Shown here in pieces: positions 1 to 9,432 of a DNA stretch of 37,251 nucleotides. The DNA comes from Pseudomonadota bacterium. GTDB taxonomy: Bacteria; Pseudomonadota; Gammaproteobacteria; Burkholderiales; Burkholderiaceae_C. The notes below the pieces were generated by a model, which saw nothing but the letters and a program-made list of their open reading frames with translations, was not told the DNA's origin and made no database searches. The position numbers were made by a program, and so were the translations under genes. The DNA is taken from positions 1 through 37,251 of the forward strand of contig JAKANU010000003.1 of the NCBI GenBank assembly GCA_021812315.1, read 5' to 3'. Numbering within the stretch: the stretch's first letter is position 1; each line of letters opens with the position of its first letter.

Positions 1-1
1 G

Positions 2-1009
2 TACCTGATCCTGCCATTGGCCGCGCTGGTGGTGATGTTGTTCGAAGGCTTTACCCCAATGTTCGCCGGCATGATGGGCCTGGCCCTGACCGCCATCCTG
101 ATTCTGGGCGCGAGCATTGCCGCGCGCATTTCGCAAATGGCGTTTCGGGTCGTGTTCTGGTTTGCCATGGGATTGGCCGCGGCATCTTTCGCAAAATGGG
201 GCATCCAGCCGGTGCTCGCGGTCATTGCCACGCTGGCCGTTGGCAACCTGTTTGTCCAGGGCGGCAAGAAGACGCTGCACACCATGAAGATGAGTCTGGT
301 CGACGGCGCCAAACAGGCCCTCCCGGTGGGCATGGCCTGCGCGATTGTGGGCGTCATCATAGGCGTCTTGACCCTGACCGGGGCGGCATCGAGTTTCGCC
401 GGCTACATCCTCACGATCGGCCAGAAGAGCCTGTTTGCCTCGCTGTTCCTGACCATGGTCGTGTGCCTGATCCTGGGCATGGGCATTCCGACGATACCGA
501 ACTACATCATCACCAGTTCCATCGCCGCGCCAGCTCTGCTCAAGCTCGGCGTGCCCCTGATCGTCTCGCACATGTTTGTGTTCTATTTCGGCATCATGGC
601 CGATCTCACGCCTCCGGTAGCGCTAGCGGCCTTTGCCGCGGCCTCCATCGCCAAGGCATCACCGATGCGCATAGGTTTCAAGGCCACACAGATCGCCGTC
701 GCCGGATTCGTTGTACCCTACATGGCCATCTACGACCCGGCGCTGATGTTGCAGGGCAACGCAACCGCGATGACCATTGCCTACGTCGTCTTCAAGGCGG
801 TGTTGGCGATCGGCCTGTGGGCCGCAGTCACCATCGGCTACCTGTGGCAACCCGTCGGCATGTTCTGGCGCCTGTTTGCCTTTGTTGCCGCCGCCATGCT
901 GGTCGCCGCCGTGCCACTGACCGACGACATCGGCTTTGCCATGGCCGCCGTTTTCATCTTGTGGCAGTGGTTCAGGAATCGCAAGCCACGGGCAGCAACC
1001 GCGCCGTGA
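2..1009 (+). CDS. TRAP transporter permease, DctM-type/4TM-12TM fused family, C-terminal part (gene starts before the window)
   Basis: Open frame from the window edge (the listed start at 17 is a TTG inside the frame); many TM segments; motif 'GMGIPTIPNYIITSSIAAPAL...GVPLIVSHMFVFYFGIMADLTPPVALAAFAAASIA' typical of fused TRAP large permeases. Confidence 0.92.
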   Translation, partial: YLILPLAALVVMLFEGFTPMFAGMMGLALTAILILGASIAARISQMAFRVVFWFAMGLAAASFAKWGIQPVLAVIATLAVGNLFVQGGKKTLHTMKMSLVDGAKQALPVGMACAIVGVIIGVLTLTGAASSFAGYILTIGQKSLFASLFLTMVVCLILGMGIPTIPNYIITSSIAAPALLKLGVPLIVSHMFVFYFGIMADLTPPVALAAFAAASIAKASPMRIGFKATQIAVAGFVVPYMAIYDPALMLQGNATAMTIAYVVFKAVLAIGLWAAVTIGYLWQPVGMFWRLFAFVAAAMLVAAVPLTDDIGFAMAAVFILWQWFRNRKPRAATAP

Positions 1010-1010
1010 T

Positions 1011-1394
1011 ATGAGCGGCCTTTGTCTGGCCGCGGGCTTGATCACGGCGGCACTACCGTTCTCGGCATTCACTTTGGCCTGGACCCATTCAATCGAGAAG
1101 ATTCGTTGGGAAGAGGACTACCACATAGCGCGGGGCCGCCTCGTCCCGGACGAGGCGCGTATCAGGGGCAGCGGGGCGGGGATGGAGCCACCGCCCAACG
1201 CACAATTGCGTGACGGCGTGTGGCATTACCCACCCGAATTGGCACCTCTGAGGTCCCTAAAATTGAGCCACTCCCCGTACACCAGGGGCTACGAGCTGTG
1301 CCATGGCGCTCGCTGCCAGCCCTTGGCGGCGCTGCTCCCGGGATTGCCAGAATTCGCGTTGATCGAGGTTTCGCCCTGCGCCAAGCAACCCTGA
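1011..1394 (+). CDS. DUF1850 domain-containing protein
   Basis: ATG at 1011, 1 bp after the permease stop; 'FTLAWTHSIEKIRWEEDYHI...' and position next to a fused TRAP permease are typical of DUF1850. Confidence 0.8.
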   Translation: MSGLCLAAGLITAALPFSAFTLAWTHSIEKIRWEEDYHIARGRLVPDEARIRGSGAGMEPPPNAQLRDGVWHYPPELAPLRSLKLSHSPYTRGYELCHGARCQPLAALLPGLPEFALIEVSPCAKQP

Positions 1395-1420
1395 TCAAAC
1401 AGCGAGGTCAAGGCGATGCT

Positions 1421-2134
1421 TCATTCTTTTGAAGCCTCGTATCGTGCCAGGTTGTCCGCGTTGGGCGGATACAGGCCGGGCAGGGCAACTCCGCGCTCGA
1501 CCTCTTGCATGATCCACGCTTCCAGCCGCTCCTGCTCCACAGCAAGAGTGGTGACCTCGTCAAGCATGGCCGCCGGGATGAGCACCGCGCCGTCTTCGTC
1601 CACCACGATGACGTCGTTGGGAAACACCGCCACACCGCCACAGGCGATAGGCTCTTGCCAATTCACAAAAGTCAGCCCCGCCACCGAGGGTGGTGCCGCC
1701 GTGCCCTGGCACCAGACCGGCAAGCCGGTGGCCAGCACGCCGGCCCTGTCGCGCACCACACCGTCGGTCACCAAGGCAGCAACACCGCGCCTTTGCATTC
1801 TGGCGCACAGGATATCGCCAAAGATTCCGGCGTCGGTCACGCCCATCGCATCCACCACCGCGATGCAGCCCGCCGGCATCGCCTCAATTGCGGCGCGCGT
1901 CGAAATGGGGGAGGACCACGACTGTGGCGTCGCCAGATCTTCCCGCGCGGGCACGAAGCGCAGGGTGAAGGCTGGTCCGACCAGGCGCGGCTGACCGCTC
2001 TTGATCGGGACCGTGCCACGCAACCAAACATTGCGCAGACCCTTCTTCAACAGCACCGTGGTCAGCGTTGCCGTGGATACGCCCGCCAGTGCGCGGGCTA
2101 CATGCGGTTCAAGGGGAAGTAGTTCAGTTTGCAT
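1421..2134 (-). CDS. RraA family protein / 4-hydroxy-4-methyl-2-oxoglutarate aldolase-like
   Basis: 'GPAFTLRFVPAREDL...GCIAVVDAMGVTDAGIFGDILCARMQRRGVAALVTDGVVRD' is the RraA-like core; start set at MQTELLP within the longer ORF. Confidence 0.87.
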   Translation of the reverse strand: MQTELLPLEPHVARALAGVSTATLTTVLLKKGLRNVWLRGTVPIKSGQPRLVGPAFTLRFVPAREDLATPQSWSSPISTRAAIEAMPAGCIAVVDAMGVTDAGIFGDILCARMQRRGVAALVTDGVVRDRAGVLATGLPVWCQGTAAPPSVAGLTFVNWQEPIACGGVAVFPNDVIVVDEDGAVLIPAAMLDEVTTLAVEQERLEAWIMQEVERGVALPGLYPPNADNLARYEASKE

Positions 2135-2244
2135 GATGTGGGCGCATTGCCTCGCGTGGGTTGAATGTTGAGGCCCTAGTTTCCCACAGCATGGGCGTGC
2201 CGGTGCGCCGACTAAAATCGGCGCTACTTTGCAAAGCCCCACCC

Positions 2245-4332
2245 ATGCCACGCCAACTGTTTGTCACCACCGCCCTGCCCTACGCCAACGGTAACTTTCA
2301 TATCGGCCACATCATGGAGTACATCCAGGCCGACATCTGGGTGCGTTACCAGCGGATGATGGGCAACGCGGTGGATTTCGTCTGCGCCGACGACGCCCAC
2401 GGTGCGCCGATCATGATCGCGGCAGAAAAGGCGGGCAAGACGCCGCAGCAATTCGTGGCCGATATTGCTGCCGGCCGCAAGCCCTATCTGGACGGTTTTC
2501 ACATCAGCTTTGACAACTGGCATTCAACCGACGCGCCAGAGAACCACGAGTTGGCGCAACAGATCTACCGCGACCTGCGCGACAACCCAGATGGCTCGCT
2601 GATCGAGACCAGGACGATCGAGCAGTTCTTCGACCCCGAGAAGAACATGTTTCTGCCGGATCGCTTCATCAAGGGCGAATGCCCGAAGTGCCACGCGTCT
2701 GACCAGTACGGCGACAACTGCGAAGTCTGCGGCGCGGTGTATGCACCGACTGACCTGATCAAGCCGTACTCGGCCCTGTCGGGCGCCACGCCAGTGCTCA
2801 AAAGTTCGGAACACTTCTTCTTCAAACTCTCTGACCCGCGCTGCGTGAAGTTCCTGCAACAGTGGACGCAGGATGGCAAGCTGCAGCCCGAAGTCGCCAA
2901 CAAGGTGAAAGAATGGTTTTCGACGCGCCAGAATGCCGATGGCAGCAGCAGCGAGGGCCTGGGCGACTGGGACATCAGCCGCGACGCGCCGTACTTTGGC
3001 ATCGAGATACCGGATGCGCCGGGCAAATACTTTTACGTCTGGCTCGACGCGCCGATTGGCTACCTGGCCTCACTGAAAAACCTGCTGACAAAGCGCGGGC
3101 AGAACTACGACGCCTACATGGGGAACCCGGCGCTGGAACAGTACCATTTCATCGGCAAGGACATCGTCACCTTCCACACCCTGTTCTGGCCGGCCACCTT
3201 GCACTTCAGCCGCCGCAAGACGCCGACCAACATCTTTGTGCACGGCTTTCTGACCGTCAACAACGGCGAGAAAATGAGCAAGAGCCGTGGCACCGGCCTG
3301 GATCCGCTGAAGTACCTCAGCTTGGGCATGAACCCCGAGTGGCTGCGCTACTACCTGGCAGCCAAACTCAACGCCCGCAATGAAGACCTGGACTTCAATG
3401 CCGAGGACTTCATGGCGCGGGTCAACAGCGACCTGATTGGCAAATACATCAACATCGCCTCGCGCGCTGCGGGGTTTATCGCCAAACGCTTTGATGGCAA
3501 GTTGGGTAGCGTCTCCGCCGACGGTGCGGCGCTGCTCGCCCAACTTCGTGCCGAGCGCGCGAGCATCGAGCAACTCTTTGAGGGCCGCGAGTTTGCCCGG
3601 GCGCTGCGCGAAACCATGCTACTGGCCGATCGCGTCAATGAGTATGTGGACGCCAACAAGCCCTGGGAACTGGCCAAGCAAGCCGCGATGGATGCGCGAT
3701 TGCACGACGTCTGCACCGTGTGCATCGAAGCGTTTGCGGTCCTGACGACTTACCTCAAGCCGGTGCTGCCGATGCTGGCAACACAGGTCGAAGCCTTCCT
3801 GGGTGTGCCGCCACTGCGCTTTGCCAGCACCGGCCAGGCGCTGGGCGCCGGCCACCGCATTGGCGAGTACAAACACCTGATGCAACGCGTCGACATCAAG
3901 CAACTTGAAGCATTGTTTGAGCCGCCAGCGCCCGTCGAACCTGCGCAGACAGCTATCGAATTAGTAGCGCCAGGGGGCGAGGAGATTGCACCGACGATCA
4001 GCATCGATGATTTCGGCAAGATCGATTTGCGCGTGGCCCGGGTGCTCCATTGCGAATCCGTGCCGGGCTCGACGAAGCTGCTGCGCCTGACGCTCGATGT
4101 CGGCGAAGCGACCACACGCAACGTGTTCAGTGGCATAGCCAGCGCCTACCAGCCCGAAGACCTGATCGGCAAGCTCACCGTCGTCGTCGCCAACCTGGCG
4201 CCGCGAAAGATGAAGTTTGGCATCAGCGAAGGCATGGTGCTCTCGGCCAGCCACGCCGACGAAAAGGCCAAAGCCGGTATCTACCTGCTCGAACCGGTCA
4301 GCGGCGCCGAGCCGGGGATGCGTGTGCGCTGA
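2245..4332 (+). CDS. metG: Methionine--tRNA ligase with C-terminal tRNA-binding domain
   Basis: HIGH-type motif '[11 protein letters not shown]', zinc-knuckle cysteines '[18 protein letters not shown]', 'KMSKS', C-terminal Trbp111-like domain '[15 protein letters not shown]'; start chosen at [16 protein letters not shown]. Confidence 0.98.
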   Translation: MPRQLFVTTALPYANGNFHIGHIMEYIQADIWVRYQRMMGNAVDFVCADDAHGAPIMIAAEKAGKTPQQFVADIAAGRKPYLDGFHISFDNWHSTDAPENHELAQQIYRDLRDNPDGSLIETRTIEQFFDPEKNMFLPDRFIKGECPKCHASDQYGDNCEVCGAVYAPTDLIKPYSALSGATPVLKSSEHFFFKLSDPRCVKFLQQWTQDGKLQPEVANKVKEWFSTRQNADGSSSEGLGDWDISRDAPYFGIEIPDAPGKYFYVWLDAPIGYLASLKNLLTKRGQNYDAYMGNPALEQYHFIGKDIVTFHTLFWPATLHFSRRKTPTNIFVHGFLTVNNGEKMSKSRGTGLDPLKYLSLGMNPEWLRYYLAAKLNARNEDLDFNAEDFMARVNSDLIGKYINIASRAAGFIAKRFDGKLGSVSADGAALLAQLRAERASIEQLFEGREFARALRETMLLADRVNEYVDANKPWELAKQAAMDARLHDVCTVCIEAFAVLTTYLKPVLPMLATQVEAFLGVPPLRFASTGQALGAGHRIGEYKHLMQRVDIKQLEALFEPPAPVEPAQTAIELVAPGGEEIAPTISIDDFGKIDLRVARVLHCESVPGSTKLLRLTLDVGEATTRNVFSGIASAYQPEDLIGKLTVVVANLAPRKMKFGISEGMVLSASHADEKAKAGIYLLEPVSGAEPGMRVR
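3951..3970. repeat. Short AT-cored interspersed repeat, degenerate half copy (in metG)
   Basis: AGCTATCGAATTAGTAGCGC; reverse complement GCTACTAATTCGATAGCT shares 14/18 with the copy at 23674. Confidence 0.4.
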
Positions 4333-4448
4333 ATAGGGCTTGATGAAGGTCGTCAGTCTGTTATTGCACCAGCGGGCGCAGGAAAACCGGTGGACCGGCC
4401 TCGCCACAACTCGCCAATAATGCTACCTCGTAGGCAAGACCGCCGCGT

Positions 4449-5003
4449 TCATGGCACGACGCGATAACGCAGCCCGGGTTTACTGCCGAATTGGGCTGGC
4501 TTGGTAAACCGCTCATGGAGCCTGCCGCCATTGGCTTCGATGACTCTCTGCGATGCGATGTTCTCGGGATCGGTGGTGATTTCGACGAAGGGCATGCCCA
4601 TCTTTCGGGCCTCGATCAGAATAGCCCCTAGCGCAGCGGTGGCGTAGCCCCTCCTTTGCTTCCATGGGACGACAGAGTAGCCGATGTGCCCGAGGCAGTG
4701 TGGCGGCAAATCTGTTGTTCCATGTTGCCACCGAAAACCAATGCTGCCAGCGAATTCTCCATCCCAGAGCCAACGACGCAATCCCGGCAGGCGCGGTACC
4801 TGCGAGCCGTCGGGCAGCGTGACGGCAGGGCCAGTTCCTTGCCGATTTTCCATCGCCGCCAGGAACGCCGCCGGGTCCTCGCGGATGCGGGCCAGTTCTT
4901 CGCGGATCGTCTCGGCAACGCGCGTGTTGTCGGGCGACCAGCCGCGCTCAAGCGCAGCGACATAGCTCTGAAGATGTTTTGCTTGCGGGCGAACGAGTTG
5001 CAT
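4449..5003 (-). CDS. GNAT family N-acetyltransferase
   Basis: 'LGHIGYSVVPWKQRRGYATAALGAILIEARKMGMPFVEITTDPENIASQRVIEANGG' = acetyl-CoA binding GNAT motif. Confidence 0.9.
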   Translation of the reverse strand: MQLVRPQAKHLQSYVAALERGWSPDNTRVAETIREELARIREDPAAFLAAMENRQGTGPAVTLPDGSQVPRLPGLRRWLWDGEFAGSIGFRWQHGTTDLPPHCLGHIGYSVVPWKQRRGYATAALGAILIEARKMGMPFVEITTDPENIASQRVIEANGGRLHERFTKPAQFGSKPGLRYRVVP

Positions 5004-5128
5004 GGCAGATCCAATAAGACAGGCGCGCGACAGCTCAGCGCGGCGCCGCTGCCCGCACTGTAGCTCAGTGCTGATTGCAGGCTTGCGTCCTTACACTGAT
5101 CGATGCCGCGCCGGTGGACAATCGCCCC

Positions 5129-5905
5129 ATGCTCACAGATTTCTGGGTCACACCCCCGCTGCTTGCCGGCGCCGCGTTTGCCGCTGGCGTGCTCAATGCC
5201 ATTGCCGGCGGGGGCAGCTTCCTGACGTTGCCCGCGCTGGTCTTCACCGGTGTGCCGCCGATCATGGCCAACGCCACCAGCGCGCTGGCGGTCAGCCCCG
5301 GTTACCTGGGCAGCACGCTTGGCTTTCGCGCGGAACTGCGGGAACTGCCTTCAGCACAACTCGGCCGAGAGATGGCGATTTCCGCTGCCGGTGGCGTCGC
5401 CGGTGCCCTGCTGCTGTTGCTGACCCCGGCCAAAGTGTTCGCGGGCGTGGTGCCGTGGCTGCTGTTTTTTGCCACCGCGCTGTTTGCGGCGGGGCCGAGC
5501 CTTGCGCGGCACGCCGGCAGTGCGTCGCATGGCGGCTCGGCCCTGACCAAGTGGCGTATCCCCGGATTGCTGATCGCCGCCATTTACGGCGGCTACTTCA
5601 ATGGCGGTCTGGGCATCCTCTTGATGGCGCTTTACAGTGCCACCGGAGAGTCGCGCGTTCACACCGCCAATGCGCTGAAGAACCTCAACTCGCTGGTGCT
5701 GTCCTGGTTGTCGGTGGCGGCCTTCATCATGGCCGGTGCGATCGCCTGGCGTGAGGGATTGCTGATGATGGTGGCGGCCACAGTCGGTGGCTATTTTGGC
5801 GCGCGCTGGTCCCGGCGCCTGCCCGCGCAGTGGGTACGGTGGTCGGTGATCGGCACCGGACTGGTGATGACCGTGCTGTTTTTCGGGCACCGTGGCGCCA
5901 GCTAA
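5129..5905 (+). CDS. Sulfite exporter TauE/SafE family protein
   Basis: 'GVLNAIAGGGSFLTLPALVFTGVPPIMANATSALAVSPGYLGS' N-terminal repeat and 'IPGLLIAAIYGGYFNGGLGILLMALY' second repeat of the TauE/SafE fold. Confidence 0.92.
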   Translation: MLTDFWVTPPLLAGAAFAAGVLNAIAGGGSFLTLPALVFTGVPPIMANATSALAVSPGYLGSTLGFRAELRELPSAQLGREMAISAAGGVAGALLLLLTPAKVFAGVVPWLLFFATALFAAGPSLARHAGSASHGGSALTKWRIPGLLIAAIYGGYFNGGLGILLMALYSATGESRVHTANALKNLNSLVLSWLSVAAFIMAGAIAWREGLLMMVAATVGGYFGARWSRRLPAQWVRWSVIGTGLVMTVLFFGHRGAS

Positions 5906-6423
5906 CTGCTGATGCGTCGCCGAACGGCGCTGAGGATGCCGCGCAGGATGTCGATCGGCGGTGGCGGACAGCCGGGCACGGTCAGGTCCACCGGAATCAC
6001 GTTGGCAACACGTCCGCAGCTGGCGTAGCTCTCGCCGAAGATGCCACCGTCGCAAGCGCAGTCGCCCACTGCCACCACCAGCCTGGGCTCGGGGGTAGCG
6101 TCATAGGTGCGCCGCAGCGCGGTGGCCATGTTCCTGGACACCGGCCCGGTCACCAGCAGCAGATCGGCGTGGCGCGGGCTGGCGACGAAGCGGATGCCCA
6201 GACCCTCGATGTTGTAGTACGGGTTGGTCAGGGCGTTGATCTCAAGTTCGCAACCGTTGCAAGAACCGGCGTCAACCTGGCGTATCGCCAGCGCACGGCC
6301 CAGAATCGCCAGCACATCGGTCTGAATGCGCGCCGCCTCGGCCAGCGTCTGGCTACCGATGTCGGGCGCCGGTTCGGTCTGTATGCCTGTCTTGACGATC
6401 TGTTTGACAACCCGCCAGATCAT
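5902..6423 (-). CDS. hyfI: NADH-quinone oxidoreductase subunit B-like / hydrogenase small subunit (HyfI/NuoB-like)
   Basis: Cluster ligands 'GSCNGCELEI', 'GDCACDGG', 'VPGCPPPP'; start MIWRVVKQIV overlaps the upstream ORF by 4 bp. Confidence 0.9.
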   Translation of the reverse strand: MIWRVVKQIVKTGIQTEPAPDIGSQTLAEAARIQTDVLAILGRALAIRQVDAGSCNGCELEINALTNPYYNIEGLGIRFVASPRHADLLLVTGPVSRNMATALRRTYDATPEPRLVVAVGDCACDGGIFGESYASCGRVANVIPVDLTVPGCPPPPIDILRGILSAVRRRISS

Positions 6424-7967
6424 AGGTCCTGCCCCGAATAACTCAGATTGAACGACTTGTTGATGAGTGGGAAATCGGGCACGATGTTGCCGATCACCGC
6501 ATGTTCGAGCGCCGGCCAGTTCTGCCACGACGGATCGTGCAGATGACAGCGCAGGATGCGATGCCCACGCACTGCACTATCGAGTTCCAGCGCCACAAGC
6601 AGTTCGCCGCGCCAGCCCTCGATCCAGCCGGCGCCACGGCTGGGTTCCTCAGGCAAGGCAAGCTCCCGATGAACCGCACCGGCCGGAAGCTGCGCGAGTA
6701 TCTGCCGTATGAGCCGCAGCGACTCAAACACCTCGTCAAATCGCACGCTGACCCTGGCCGCAACATCGCCGTTGCTGTGTGTGGCCATCCTGACCTGCAG
6801 CGTGTCATAGGGTGGTGCCGCGTGGTCGCAGCGCAGGTCCCAGGCCTGCGCGCTGGCGCGTCCGGCCAGGCCGGTCAAACCCAGTTGCGCGGCCAGCGCC
6901 GGGCTGACTCTTCCGGTGGTCATGAAGCGGTCCTGCAACCCGGCGTGTTCCTCGTACACAGTGCGCAGGATTTGCACTTCGGCTTCGATGGCATCGCATT
7001 GCCCAAGCAATTGCCCGCTCAGGCCGGCGTCGACATCACAGGCGACACCTCCGGGCACCACGCAGTCCATCATCAGGCGATGGCCGAAGGCGCGCTTGGA
7101 CAGACGCAGCCAGTCCTCCCGCAGGCGCGAGAACTGCGCCAGGCCAAACGCAAACGCTGCATCGTTGCCCAGCGCGCCCAGATCAGCCAGATGATTCGCC
7201 ACCCGTTCGCGCTCCAGCAGCAGCGCACGCAGCCAGGCTGCACGCGCGGGAATCTCGCACGCCGCGGCCGACTCCAGCGCCATGCAATAAGCCCAGGCGT
7301 AGGCCACGGTCGAGTCGCCCGAGACGCGACCAGCCAGACGGTGCGCCTGCAAGGGTTCGAGCTCCGTCATGCGCCGCTCCGTGCCCTTGTGCGTATAGCC
7401 CAGGCGTTGCTCCAGGCGCAAGACTTTCTCTCCAACCACCGAGAAGCGGAAGTGCCCGGGCTCAATGATGCCTGCGTGCACCGGACCGACGGCGATCTCG
7501 TGCACACCATCACCTTCGACGCGGACAAACGGGTAGTCAGTCAGTGCTGTCTCTGGCAACGCCTGCATCGCACCGGGGGCCTGGGTCAGCGGGAAACAAT
7601 CCGACGGCCAGGCACCGTGATTGAGCCAGGGACGTCGATCTTGGGCACCCAGCGCATGCACACCCGACAAATCCGCAGCCGCACGCTGCATCCGGTTGGC
7701 GGCGGGAAACAGGCCCGCCAGATCCGGGTATGTCTTGTCGGCGGCCAGCGCCAGCTCGATCCACAACAGGCCCTCCAGCGTCACATAGGCCGCACATGCC
7801 CATGCAGTGGCGTCTCGCCGCGTGCTCCATACCGAGAGCAAGCGCCCCCCAGACTCGCGCACGGCGCGCGCCGTGCCTGACCACTGCTCGGCGCTGACCT
7901 CTGCACGCCAGATCGGCGCCGGAGCCCTCAGACAGGCGAACTCGATATCCAGGCCGGAAATCTTCAT
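6420..7967 (-). CDS. hyfG: Hydrogenase-4 large-subunit-like protein (NuoC/NuoD fusion, HyfG-like), lacking NiFe-binding cysteines
   Basis: NuoD-like core 'GIIEPGHFRFSVVGEKVLRLEQRLGYTHKGTERRM'; RVSGDS in place of RxCGxC; C-term 'SFNLSYSGQDL' in place of DPCxxC. Confidence 0.9.
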   Translation of the reverse strand: MKISGLDIEFACLRAPAPIWRAEVSAEQWSGTARAVRESGGRLLSVWSTRRDATAWACAAYVTLEGLLWIELALAADKTYPDLAGLFPAANRMQRAAADLSGVHALGAQDRRPWLNHGAWPSDCFPLTQAPGAMQALPETALTDYPFVRVEGDGVHEIAVGPVHAGIIEPGHFRFSVVGEKVLRLEQRLGYTHKGTERRMTELEPLQAHRLAGRVSGDSTVAYAWAYCMALESAAACEIPARAAWLRALLLERERVANHLADLGALGNDAAFAFGLAQFSRLREDWLRLSKRAFGHRLMMDCVVPGGVACDVDAGLSGQLLGQCDAIEAEVQILRTVYEEHAGLQDRFMTTGRVSPALAAQLGLTGLAGRASAQAWDLRCDHAAPPYDTLQVRMATHSNGDVAARVSVRFDEVFESLRLIRQILAQLPAGAVHRELALPEEPSRGAGWIEGWRGELLVALELDSAVRGHRILRCHLHDPSWQNWPALEHAVIGNIVPDFPLINKSFNLSYSGQDL

Positions 7968-7971
7968 CGCC

Positions 7972-9432
7972 TCACCCCCCCAGCATCAGTGCGGCCTGGA
8001 CGTACCAGGCGTTCAGGTACGGCGGAATGAACAGCCCCAGCACCAGACCCAGACCGATGTGCACGAACACCGGCACCAGCGCCGGGGGATGACGCAGCGG
8101 CTTGAGCGTGGTATCGCCAAAGACCATCGGCAAGACGCGCACCAGAATCGATGCGAAAGCAACCCCCAGCGAGAGCAACAGGAATGGCGTCGCCCAGGGT
8201 TGCTCGCGCATCGCCGTGGTAAGGATCAGGAACTCGCTGGCAAAGACACCAAAGGGCGGCATGCCAAGGATGGCCATCACGCTGAGAATCAAACCCCAGC
8301 CAACCGTCGGATTCACCTTGATGAGACCGCGAATCTCGCTCATCACCTGTGTCCCGGCCTTCTGCGTTGCGTGGCCCACCGTGAAGAAGACCGCCGACTT
8401 GATCAGCGAGTGCACCGTCATGTGCAGCAGGCCGGCAAAATTCGCGATCGGCCCGCCCATGCCGAAGGCAAAGGTGATCAGACCCATGTGCTCGATCGAC
8501 GAGTACGAGAACATGCGCTTGACGTCCTTCTGACGCGACAGGAAGAACGCCGCCACCACCAGCGAAAGCAGACCAAAGCCCATCATCAACTGGCCAGCCA
8601 GGGGGCGCTGCAAGGCGCCATCGGTCAGCACCTTGCAACGCAGCACAGCGTACATGGCCATGTTCAGCAACAGTCCGGAGAGCACCGCCGAGACCGGTGT
8701 CGGGCCTTCAGCATGTGCATCGGGCAACCAGCTGTGCAATGGCACCAGCCCGACCTTGGTTCCGTAGCCGACCAGCAGGAATGCGAAGGCGATGGTGATG
8801 ATCGCCGGATCAAGCTGTGCCTTGTAGGCGTTCAGACTGGTCCATAACAAAGTGGCACTCTCGGCGCCGAGCACGCGTTCGGCCGCCATATAGAGCAGCA
8901 CGGTGCCAAACAGCGCCTGCGCAATCCCGACACCGCACAAAATGAAATATTTCCAGGCCGCCTCCAGACTGGCCGCGGTGCGATAGACGCTCACCAGCAA
9001 TACGGTGGTCAAGGTGGCGGCCTCCATCGACACCCAGACAATGCCCATGTTGTTGGTCGTCAGGCCCAGCAGCATGGTGAAGTTGAACAACTGGTACATG
9101 CTGTGGTACAGGCGCATGCGCATCGGCGTCATCTTGCCGTGATCCTGTTCGATACGCATGTAAGGACGCGAGAAGATCGCCGTGGTGAAGCCGACAAAAC
9201 AGGTCAGCGTAACCAGGAACACGTTCAGTGGATCGATAAAAAACTGCTGCTCCCAGACCAGCATCGGGCCGTCACTGATGATGCCGGCAGTGAGCACGCA
9301 GGCAGCAAGAAAAGTTGCCAGACTGAAACCGACATTGACGTCACGTGCAATCTCCCGGTGCCCGATGAACGCCAGCACCGTGCCGCCCAGAAGCGGAATG
9401 GCAAGCACAAAGAACAGCGCGTACAAACTCAA
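7972..9432 (-). CDS. hyfF: Hydrogenase-4 subunit F-like antiporter-type membrane subunit (NuoN/NuoM-like)
   Basis: Proton-translocating module motifs 'SMEAATLTTVLLVSVYRT', 'GYGTKVGLVPLHSWLPDAHAEGPTPVSAVLSGLLLN', 'RMFSYSSIEHMGLI'. Confidence 0.9.
   Translation of the reverse strand: MSLYALFFVLAIPLLGGTVLAFIGHREIARDVNVGFSLATFLAACVLTAGIISDGPMLVWEQQFFIDPLNVFLVTLTCFVGFTTAIFSRPYMRIEQDHGKMTPMRMRLYHSMYQLFNFTMLLGLTTNNMGIVWVSMEAATLTTVLLVSVYRTAASLEAAWKYFILCGVGIAQALFGTVLLYMAAERVLGAESATLLWTSLNAYKAQLDPAIITIAFAFLLVGYGTKVGLVPLHSWLPDAHAEGPTPVSAVLSGLLLNMAMYAVLRCKVLTDGALQRPLAGQLMMGFGLLSLVVAAFFLSRQKDVKRMFSYSSIEHMGLITFAFGMGGPIANFAGLLHMTVHSLIKSAVFFTVGHATQKAGTQVMSEIRGLIKVNPTVGWGLILSVMAILGMPPFGVFASEFLILTTAMREQPWATPFLLLSLGVAFASILVRVLPMVFGDTTLKPLRHPPALVPVFVHIGLGLVLGLFIPPYLNAWYVQAALMLGG

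Noticed and set aside
6501-7880. 459-aa plus-strand ORF antisense to hyfG
   Set aside because: Low-complexity Arg/Gln/His-rich translation with no recognisable domain; shadow ORF from GC-rich codon bias of the real gene.
7807-8847. 346-aa plus-strand ORF antisense to hyfF/hyfG
   Set aside because: Charged low-complexity translation, antisense to clear membrane subunits.
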